64,000 bases of DNA, from assembly GCA_033980235.1 (NCBI GenBank), contig CM067070.1, positions 6,415,544-6,479,543 of the forward strand, given 5' to 3'. Within the stretch, counting starts at the first letter, position 1. Every line of letters starts with the position of its first letter. A program made the translations under genes and the position numbers. Positions 55,896-64,000 of this stretch are shown piece after piece. The notes beneath the pieces are model-generated. The model was not told the DNA's origin. It saw only the letters and a program-made list of their open reading frames with translations, and made no database searches. The stretch is from Diadema setosum. Taxonomy: Eukaryota > Echinodermata > Echinoidea > Diadematoida > Diadematidae.

Positions 55896-58620
55896 CCTCA
55901 TCACTGGGCAAGTCTCCTTTTGACATGAATATACATCATATTCTCTTTTTGAATAAGAAAACGAAAGAAAAAAAATGTATTTTTGTTTTGTTTTGTTTTT
56001 TTATCAGTGTACGGACATGTTGAAGAAGAGCCACGGCTGAAGCTTGTGCCGTGCTGAAATAAAATAAAGGCAAATGTAATGAAAGAACAACGTCATTTCA
56101 CACATTCCTTAAACTTAACATAGTTAAGTGCAGGGCCTACATAATAGAGCACAATTTGACAGTTCTGCAGGCACATAGGAACCATTTTCCCACACCTCTC
56201 TGCCTCAGTCTGTTGGGTGTAGTTACGGGAACGGACGACGGAAGTGACCGACGCATACAATGAATAAATGCCTCTGTATGCTTTATAAGTTCAACACTGT
56301 TGTAGGTAAAACCATCCCACGAGTTAGACATTACTACATGGGGTTAATGTGTCGGTCTTGTGGTCTTTTTTGCTTAGTGTCGAACTCAAAGGCTGAATGA
56401 CTCGAGGGCTGTATAATTCTTGGGCTGTATGACTCATGGGTGTCGGTCTCGTGACGTGCTCCCCGATATACACAACAAAAACAACAAACAAACTCTCATG
56501 ACTATTGTTTGGATGTTAACCATAATTTAACCATATAAGGGATGGAAAATGTACGATCTAATTTCTGAACAGTGCAAAACTGGTGTTTGGCTGTATACAT
56601 TTTACCGCTGTTTGTGTTTATGTATGGTAATGAGTGTTATAATCCGATAGAAATAGAAGTGAATTTTTCATCAAGAGAATATCACTGAGGTGATTCCGAT
56701 GCACTGCACATCAACGTCCCAACTACTGTAGTATGTTTATACTAATTAAGGTCGTGTATGAAACTGACTTTGATAATTCCTGGGAAGCCGGTGAAAATGT
56801 GGGGGTGGATCGTTAGAACAGTGTAAAGTATCAACATGTACTTTGTAAAGGTAATGCTATGTACATTATAGCAAAACTTACCTTGAAAAGGGTCGGCCAA
56901 TGCCAAAAGGGAGAGATCAAAATGTGACCATGTCAATATACATTGGAATACGGAAGTATACGATTGGTCTTTCAGACATGTTTGTCCTGAAACATTCAAA
57001 GTCACTGTGGCGATATGCGAAATCATGTTTCGTTTTCGGAATAGAATTCATTCTAATCCAGAACACGTAGCCAGTTTCGGCGGTGTAGAAAAGTTGTACA
57101 AGTTTGTACTAGAGAAGATGGACAAAATCAGTTATTAAAGTAGAAAACAAATACGAGAACAGATTGACGGCATTGACACTTAAACACTTCACAAAGCGAA
57201 AAGGCGATAGTTCATGAGAAGCAGGATTATTGTTGCTGGTATTGTTGTGGCATATGTCTGTGTTCTACCGTGGAAAAATCAAGGTAAAGGTATCGGCTTT
57301 CATGCATTGACATGCTGTCCAAATTGATCCTGGTAGTTCCCATCAAAGATAAAAGGTTGCAAAAGCCTGGTCAATGCTCTGAAAACACAGATGTTTCCGC
57401 AAAAGATTCAAACGAAAAAAAAAAAAAAAAAAGAGACACAGGATATACAGTGCAAGCCGACTATTTCAAGCATTCTTGAAAGAAAACAATGTCGATTATT
57501 TTACAATACACATGGGAATAAGCTATACTGTACGCAATAAATGTGACCGTGCATCACAAAACCAACAAAAAGAAGCACACACTGATTTTGTTTCAGGACT
57601 CGAAAAAAGTGAGATGGGTCAACTTAGTCAATCTTGAGTTTTTCATATTTTCTGAGAGAGAAAGATATCAGCTACATCATGCTGTCATGGTAAAGTTTGG
57701 GATCATAAGCGAATGGGATATTGTGTTTTCAGCAGTTTTTTCTACAACACTTTCCAGAATAGTACCTTAAAATAGAAACTTTTAGAATATTGTAGAAAAG
57801 TTGTGTCGTTCTAGAGTCCCCTTTCATAAGTTAAAACCCTTTTCACACCCTTCACTTTCGATTATAATAACTATTGGAATGATAATTGCACTGCTCTGAA
57901 TATTGTATTAGTCTTGAATAGAATGGGTTAGTAGAGCATGATCAATTTCAGCCTACTGTAATCCCTTCATTGTTTATACTGCGGAGTTTCAAATCCTGTT
58001 TTGTCCCATTCATTGCACAGCTAGGTATGGTAAGATCGAGACCTTATTTTTTATAGCCTTTTTCTCAGTAAACAATTTCCCCCACAGTATGTGTTTTCTT
58101 TTCAATATTTAGATGGGTTGGGAGTGTCCATTTGAATTGACTTATACATCATTTTAGAGCTTAAGGTCTGCTCTTTCAGAATCTGTCCTTAATTATTTAA
58201 AGTTAATGTTTGGCGACTTTTATAGCTTTTATGGTGCAGGGTCACAAATTGTTTAGACTTATCCATTTCACCCACACACACAAATACTTCTTTTTTATAT
58301 ATAATAATAGGCCCTACCAATATACGCATATGCATATTGGCCTATTTACAATACTGTAGTCCTTGAGGGGACCTACGAATTAGAGACAATAGAGAGAAAT
58401 GGATGCACACAGGCAGTGACAAGTCTTGATAATTTGTTAAGCCAGTTTATTTGTTAGTTTTTATCAAGCAATGAATAATACATTCAATCCAGTCAGTACC
58501 ATGAAGTGCCCCCTTCCCAACATTATCTAATTTCAAATTTCCATATTTTGTTGGCAACATCCTGACCTGTCCTTGGCATTTGAAATTCTACTTGACCACG
58601 TCATCACTCGGAACCATCAT
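55896..58620. other. No gene recognised
   Basis: About 2.7 kb without a supported exon. Frames at 56742-57026 and 57543-57770 show no domain. A poly-A run is near 57414-57431. Confidence 0.45.
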
Positions 58621-58629
58621 TCAGTTTTG

Positions 58630-59030
58630 TATGCTTTGGTGATTTGTGGAAATCATCAGTAAGTGTGATTATTCATAGTTCGCTTGCACTTTAACTTTTT
58701 TCTATCAACTTTAACATTTTTCTATAAACGTGGATCCACGAATATCTTAATAAGTCTTTTCTTAGGAGTATTCTGACAAACCTTTTTTATTTTATTTTTT
58801 ATTTTTTTGATAATCCATGTTGGCAGCTGCTTTTGGTGATATGTGTAAATCACCAGTACGTGCGTTTATTCATAGTTCATAGTTCGCTGGTACCTTAACT
58901 GTCTCTATCAACGCATGTCCACGATTCTTTTAATTTATAGTCTTTTAATTTTAGGAATGTTTCGACAAACGTTATTTTATTTTTTTTTTTTTTTTTTTTG
59001 GATAATCCATGTTGGCAGTTGCTTTCTGCA
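58630..59030 (+). repeat. Tandem duplication, about 190-bp unit, two copies
   Basis: GATAATCCATGTTGGCAG occurs at 58808 and again at 59000. Upstream blocks (GGTGAT(T/A)TGTG, ATTCATAGTTCGCT, TCTATCAAC, TTCGACAAAC) repeat in register. Confidence 0.8.
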
Positions 59031-59131
59031 GTTTGCTCTATCCGGTGCTCAAGCTGTAGTCCTTTTTGTTATCAATTTGTCAAGATGGACGACAGCTGAT
59101 GCTGTTCCACCATACTGGAACGCGCCCTAAC

Positions 59132-59154
59132 CCCCCCCCCCCCCCCCCCCCCCC
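59132..59154. repeat. Poly-C tract
   Basis: About 23 consecutive C, close to the end of a minus-strand open frame at 59156-59395. Confidence 0.95.
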
Positions 59155-59155
59155 A

Positions 59156-59543
59156 TCATTGATGATGAGTTCGCGTCATCCTCTCCTCCAAGTCATAACT
59201 GGAGATTATAAAGCGGTGCCTTGCGATTAACTCTTCTAATCTAGGCCTTTGGTTCCACTCCTGGACCATGCCACATATCTCTGACCCATAACAGAGTAAA
59301 CCATGTAGCGCCCTCTCTCGTCCGATAATCATCAGCCTTCCCAACGCAAAGACGTCACTGAACGTCGAACACATTATTCCTTTAATTAAACACACACTCT
59401 ATGGCGATATAATTTTCCACACTCTCCATTGCCTTCATCATCTTCCACGAGCTCATCGTCCACGGGTACTTCAAAAGGAGAGCTGACATCGCTAGAAATT
59501 CCAGGGTCTATCAGTTTCCCTCTCCAATTTTTTTTTTTCCTGT
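59156..59543 (-). pseudogene. Minus-strand coding-like remnant, 3' part
   Basis: Read on the minus strand from 59543, a frame gives 'NWRGKLIDPGIS', 'FEVPVDDELVEDDEG' and a stop at about 59396. The next frame (59395-59156) gives a further 79 protein-like residues ('LEELIARHRF'). An 11-A run at 59528-59538 could hide a frame slip. The stretch begins directly at the border of the TTAA MITE at 59544-60018, and protein-like sequence resumes on its other side (60019-60416). Not recognised. Confidence 0.3.
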
Positions 59544-60018
59544 TTAAAGGGGCATTCTAAACAATATTCGTAATTTCATTTCATGTAGTACATAAATCCA
59601 CAACCCCATGTATAAATTTGTGGAAGTTATTTTGGTCCTTCAGCAGAGAAACCAATACTCTGAAAAAAAAAATCTCAAACAAATTACACTTAACAGTGTT
59701 TGATGATATAGGAGCCTCACATTTTTCAAAAATGCAGCAGTGTAATTCCATTACAATACCACGTGCTTAACATGTTCACCTGTGTAGAATCTATGCACAC
59801 CTTCTACTTTTGTTCTGCTTCCTAGAGCCCCAACCCATGCATTCTTGTTGTGAGGCTGCCAATGTCATCATCCTTGTTCATTGCTATTTGTTATCAAATT
59901 TTTGAAAACATTGTTATTCCTCAACCCAATTGCTAAAAATTCTGAAAGTCTGTAATTAGTATGATTAATTTATTGCTCAAATGTAAAAGTCTGAAAATCA
60001 TTCGGAGGTCTCCTTTAA
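59544..60018. mobile_element. TTAA element, third family (475 bp)
   Basis: TTAAAGGGGCATTC at the left and GAGGTCTCCTTTAA at the right, with TTAA at both ends. A second, diverged copy lies at about 60490-60950 (shared CATGTAGTAC(A/G)TAAATC, CAGAGAAAC(C)AATACT and ATTCCATTACAATACC). Confidence 0.75.
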
Positions 60019-60416
60019 TAACTACATAATAAATATCCTCTTTGAGATCGTTCAATAGGACGCCCCCAATTGGTAGCCCCGAGCTCATGCATGGCTTGGA
60101 GTACCTCCGTAGGTGTATCGACGATGATGTCAAAGTAAAGACAAACCAGTCCGTTCTTGTCAGTTTTGGATCTCCGGTATTGAGACAATTGGCTATAGGT
60201 GTAGCTCCGACACTTTTTAAAAGGATTCCATAGCGAGGGCTGTCTTACCGTTTGCCATCTTGAAGGAGCCATAAAAGCGGGAAACCAAGGTAAGCCGCTG
60301 AGGACGCTGTGGATCCGAACCTCGTCTGGGCAGAATATGCCAGACGCCCTCCAGGGCCAAAGGTCGCTTGGTGTTGTCACGACGACATTTAAAGTTTCTC
60401 TGACATACAAATGCAT
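60019..60416 (-). pseudogene. Minus-strand coding-like remnant, 5' part, interrupted by the TTAA element
   Basis: A 133-codon minus-strand frame with balanced composition: 'DLWPWRASGIFCPDEVRIHS', 'GLPWFPAFMAPSRWQT', 'SKTDKNGLVCLYFDI'. No family was recognised. It also contains a good donor (ACG|GTAAGA at about 60243) right after an ATGGCAAACG, so it might instead be a first exon and 5' untranslated region. The frame ends inside the TTAA border of the element at 60018, and coding-like sequence resumes at 59543. Confidence 0.3.
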
Positions 60417-61085
60417 GTTGATTTGTGTTGATTTATGATACCCTCAACTCACTTTTGCGGTGAAACGAATATCCAGAAACATTCCCTAATTTTTTGAAGG
60501 GACATTCCAGACGATTTTCATAGTTTCACATCATGTAGTACGTAAATCACCACTCCATTTATAGACTTGTGGAATTCATTATGGTTCTTGAACAGAGAAA
60601 CAATACTTTGAAAAACCTTAAACATAGGATGATGACATAAGAGGTTCACATAATATTGTCTTTATTTCAGAAATGTAGCAATGTCATTCCATTACAATAC
60701 CGCTTGCTTGCGAGTTCACCTGTGTCTAATCTATGCATGCCTTCTTCTTTTGTTCTGCTTACTTGAGCCCAACTCATGCATTCTTATGGCGACTCTACCA
60801 TGTCATCCTTGTTCATTGCAATTTGTTTTAAATTTTGAAAATATTCTTATTCTTCATCCGAATCATCACAAATTCTGAAACTCTGTCCTCAGTATAACTT
60901 ATTTATAGTTGTTCTATGTAAAAAAGTAATCAAGTCCAAGTAATCTGAAAAAAAAATAGACGAAAAATATTAGTTAAAAATATGTGGAATGTTTCTAGAT
61001 ATTCGTTTCACCGCAAAAGTGATGTTGAGGGTATCATAAATCAACATATATCAACATGCATTAAAGTATGTCAGAGAACCTTTAA
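60385..61085. repeat. Inverted repeat (about 95-bp arms) around the second TTAA-element copy
   Basis: 60990-61085 (GTTTCTAGATATTCGTTTCA, GTATCATAAATCAACA, TGTCAGAGAA) is the reverse complement of 60385-60480. The enclosed 60490-60950 is a diverged copy of the 59544-60018 element. Confidence 0.75.
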
Positions 61086-61185
61086 ACGGTCGACAAAGCT
61101 CCACTTCCGAGTTCGATGCGCTCACTTGTTTCATCCCAGGCGGCAAGGTCAGCCATACTGGATACCATCATTACGTCAGAGGTAA

Positions 61186-61991
61186 TACCTCCCTCGGGAC
61201 TAGAAGGCAGTCCAGGTTATTTAGGAAAGTGTAAATTGTGAAAAAAAAAAAAGTTGTTATAAATTCGAAGAATAAATTGTCGCCTTGTGTAAAAAAAAAA
61301 AAATAATAAAAATAGACAAACCCATTTGCACTTATGGGTTTATGATTATTTATTATTATTATTATTTATTATTATTAAATAATGCTTAGTGTTAATAATC
61401 ATTATTGATATACATGTTGAGTAGAACTAATTGCAAATCTGTTATCAACACAGAAAGCTTTCGTCTCCAAACATTATCACTTACCAGTATTTAGCCGGGG
61501 CGGGGGGGGGGGGGGGGGGGGGACAATGTCCTCCGGGGGTAATCGCCCTGATATCGGAGAGGGGCGGTGTAGGGGAGAGAAACTGCAGCGGGCTTGTCAC
61601 CATCGGATGGGTTTGTTAGTCTGGAAAATTTTTCAACAGGTGATACACGAACTAACTTGATATGACTATCATTTCATTCTGAAATATATCATGATAAACA
61701 ATTTAGAAAGTCAGCATTATTATTTGCTTTTCTGCTGTTGTCCTTTTCTCATTATTTCCTCAATAAGAGGTGTTATCATTATTATCGTTACAACTGTTTT
61801 TCCTTGCCAATATAACCATCATCACAATGTCAAAATTATATCATATCTGTGTAGTGATTTCATAAGCAAAGAAAAAGACAAAAAGAAATTCGTAGTTTGA
61901 ATATCAATATTGATATGAAATATAAAGGGTACCGGCGTAAATCCGGAAGCCATTAGAGACAAATCAAAGAATCACTCACTTATCATACACA
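61186..61991. other. No gene; poly-A, poly-G and ATT repeats
   Basis: Contains A runs near 61240 and 61290, ATT repeats at 61350-61380 and a run of about 22 G at 61502-61523. Confidence 0.5.
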
Positions 61992-62075
61992 TTAGTGGCA
62001 TCGGGAGCTCAAACTCATAAGCATGGTGAGGAAAGGTGTCTTAACTTTGAAAGTAGTGACAACAGAAAGGATGTG
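61992..62075 (+). repeat. Dispersed repeat, matches 55801-55895
   Basis: Same block order as the copy at 55.8 kb, ending just before the MITE at 62125. Confidence 0.75.
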
Positions 62076-62124
62076 ACAGCAATATGGTTTCAAATTAACA
62101 TATTAGTTGTTAATATATAAATGA

Positions 62125-62372
62125 AGAGTTTGTTTGCAAAAACCGATAAGTCCATATTTGCCAAATGGAGATATTTGCGATTAAAGGTCAAGAAAAATAA
62201 AGAGAACAGTAAGAAATGTTTTGCTTCTTTTGACCATAACTTCAAAAATATACCTTTATATGTAGTGACCAATATATCATTTAAAAGGTCTTATTTTGTA
62301 CTTTATGACAGAGATTGTACTTCAAAATCTTTAAAAATGGACTTATCGGTTTTTGCAAACAAACCCTTCAAA
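62125..62372 (+). mobile_element. MITE with ACCGATAAGTCCAT inverted repeats, copy 2
   Basis: The left end TTTGTTTGCAAAAACCGATA and its complement at 62346-62372 form about 33-bp TIRs extending to TGAAG(A/G)G. The body matches copy 1 at 16384-16612 in inverse orientation, about 90% by eye. AT-rich flanks. Confidence 0.9.
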
Positions 62373-62989
62373 TATAATCATTATCATCATGTGTGTGTGT
62401 GTGGGTGCGTGTGTGTGTGTTTGAGGGAGTTTACCTCACGCGACAATCGAATGAATTCCACCTTCCTTTATTCAGAACAGTGCCTACCAAGAATACATTC
62501 GTATGTACTGGAGCAAAACTTTGAAACTGTCGATTTTTTTTTTCTCTCTCTCTCTAATTTGATGTTCGTTAGTTTGCGGAATGTGTGAAATAAGCTGTAA
62601 TAACACGATGCCATTTGAGAACGCTGCTCGGAGCATTATCCGGTCGTGGCTGCAGCGTAATTCTCTTATAATCGATAATCGACCAATCAGACCACGCCAG
62701 TATCCGCAGGTCTTCAGCGCTCGAATGATTCACACATCGTACACATATGTATAATAAATACAGCGTGATGGAAAAAAAAAAAAGGATTGATAGAGCACTT
62801 TCGATCATCACGTAACGTTCCATTATACCCACTACAGACTGGAGAGGGCGCTTCAGGAATAAAAGTCGTATGGATCGAACACCCTTGCTCACAAAATTCA
62901 CGAAATGAACACATCATCATGGCAAATCGCTTCAGCCAAGTAAGTTTCATTATATAACCCTTCCGACGATTTGCAAACAAACTTCACTT
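62373..62989. other. No gene recognised; GT repeat
   Basis: GT repeat at 62389-62420; short frames only. Confidence 0.45.
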
Positions 62990-63185
62990 TGATCGCAATT
63001 GCGCCATTAAGATAGTCATGCGAATTCGTATTTTCACTTTGGCAAACAAACTAGCAAGTAGATCATTCAAGTTAGAATGCCCTCCGAGAGTTTTCAAATT
63101 CGACGGAATGAGAGTACGCGTGTTTTCGAGCATTCTAATTCGCAGGTTAGCATTCAAATTCGTAGTGAGTTCATTCAATTAAGCA
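62990..63185 (+). repeat. CATTCAA-motif cluster related to the 13.7 kb element
   Basis: CATTCAAGTTAG, CATTCTAATTCGC, CATTCAAATTCG and CATTCAATTAAGC recur within 130 bp, as in the left half of 13710-14989. Terminal GGCCGGGAAAA was not found, so this is at most a truncated relative. Confidence 0.5.
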
Positions 63186-63256
63186 GCGAAGGGTTGGCGA
63201 CCGGGCTGCTGCAGAAGAAGCTGACATGATCGTGAAAGAATGGCGAGCTCATGTTA

Positions 63257-63257
63257 T

Positions 63258-63321
<64 letters not shown>

Positions 63322-63322
63322 A
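63257..63322. repeat. (CAA)n microsatellite
   Basis: About 21 pure CAA trinucleotides. Confidence 0.97.
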
Positions 63323-64000
63323 CCGATCATTGGTAGAATACACTCCAGACCTACCGTACCTCTCGAGATCCCATGACTGCCGGGAAATATACAGCTAATT
63401 CCACTAAAATGAGCTCTCTTTTTATCCTGACCATAAGATTTGATGTCATCTTAGTTTGCCATAGCATCCGTTTATCGATGAAAGAAAAAATAAAGAAAGA
63501 AAGAAATTGTTTCCCCCCCCCCCCACAATACATAATGCATAGAATGGCTAATTCATCCTATTTATCTGCTTTAACTTAATTTATGCATACTTTCTAAAGT
63601 GTAACAAAGTATCCCACTTGCTGTCACTACTCATCCCAACAGCGATGAAAGTTGTTACAAAATCTAATGTTTTTTTTTTTTTTTTTTTGAATACGTGATA
63701 TGTTGTTCACGTTTGATTGAGTGCCAGAGTTCTACTGTTTCAAATAATACCACAGAAAGTCATTTTCACGGAGAAAATGAAATAAATTTCTTAGCTCGTT
63801 TGTTTACTAGACCTCACAATATAAAATGTTTAACAACTATTACATCCGGTCTCCCCTCGTATACTGTGAATTAACTTTGTACTTACTGTGATTGCATTAT
63901 GCTATATGACATTGTATTATTTAACGCCTGAAGAGATCCTTGTTATTTGAATGGTTGTTTGCCATTGATCATACGTCGTGCAATGGACAGAATATTTCAT
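63323..64000. other. No gene recognised
   Basis: Contains a C run (63513-63525) and a T run (63670-63688); no supported exon to the window edge. Confidence 0.45.

Noticed and set aside
62121..62588. 155-codon ORF
   Set aside because: It runs through a MITE and a GT repeat; the related MITE at 16.4 kb gives an equally fortuitous ORF.

Overview
The window is AT-rich animal nuclear DNA, almost entirely non-coding and densely packed with transposable-element remnants. It has long TA, GA, CA, CAA and TTTC microsatellites, poly-C/poly-G tracts, short exons with GT/AG borders, tandem 'TTGACCTTTGACC'-type repeats, palindromic MITEs, a Ty3/gypsy LTR element and 3' ends of CR1-like LINEs. This combination, and a repeat style I associate with echinoderm genomes, suggests a marine deuterostome, most likely an echinoderm (sea-urchin-like). 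That is inference; no species marker was seen. No rRNA, tRNA or CRISPR array was recognised, and no complete host gene is present.

Layout. 0-8 kb: microsatellites; a first-exon-like ORF (5.56-5.84 kb) of the Crypton-derived/QRICH1-like family; a minus-strand exon (6.35-6.44 kb) that looks like part of an H-NOX (soluble guanylate cyclase) domain; a second unassigned minus-strand exon candidate (7.0-7.2 kb). 8-20.7 kb: snap-back hairpin, tandem repeats rich in GCCATNTT sites (8.9-9.4 and 11.7-12.8 kb), a 1.28 kb terminal-inverted-repeat (TIR) element, a MITE that recurs inverted at 62 kb, a 29/58-bp satellite (16.9-17.5 kb) and a TGACC-rich element.

21.8-31.7 kb is the most interesting block. 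It holds broken pieces of one tyrosine-recombinase-fold (Crypton-like) gene family: a zinc-finger N-terminal part at 30.4-31.7 kb, two tandem C-terminal units on the minus strand and one inverted copy on the plus strand. They are split by a TTAA MITE inserted inside the ORF, an 1.83 kb element with 7-bp target duplications that carries a 1.09 kb near-perfect GC-rich palindrome, and a 0.73 kb CATGG...CCATG element.

32-35.8 kb: duplicated non-coding repeats, with a palindromic MITE nested inside another palindrome. 35.87-40.47 kb: a Ty3/gypsy element with both LTRs, target duplication, tRNA-Trp-type primer site, and a pol wrecked by frameshifts and a gag-to-RT deletion. 40.5-48.5 kb: sparse, with one exon candidate, a MITE and a 1.4 kb element with 15-bp TIRs. 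48.5-51.4 kb: LINE 3' ends. 52.9-64 kb: more MITEs, a candidate first exon at 54 kb, a disrupted ORF at 59.4-60.4 kb and microsatellites.

The parts do not form one pathway. The recurring theme is nested insertion: TTAA-target MITEs sit inside older ORFs, foldbacks sit inside those MITEs, and microsatellites grow at element ends.
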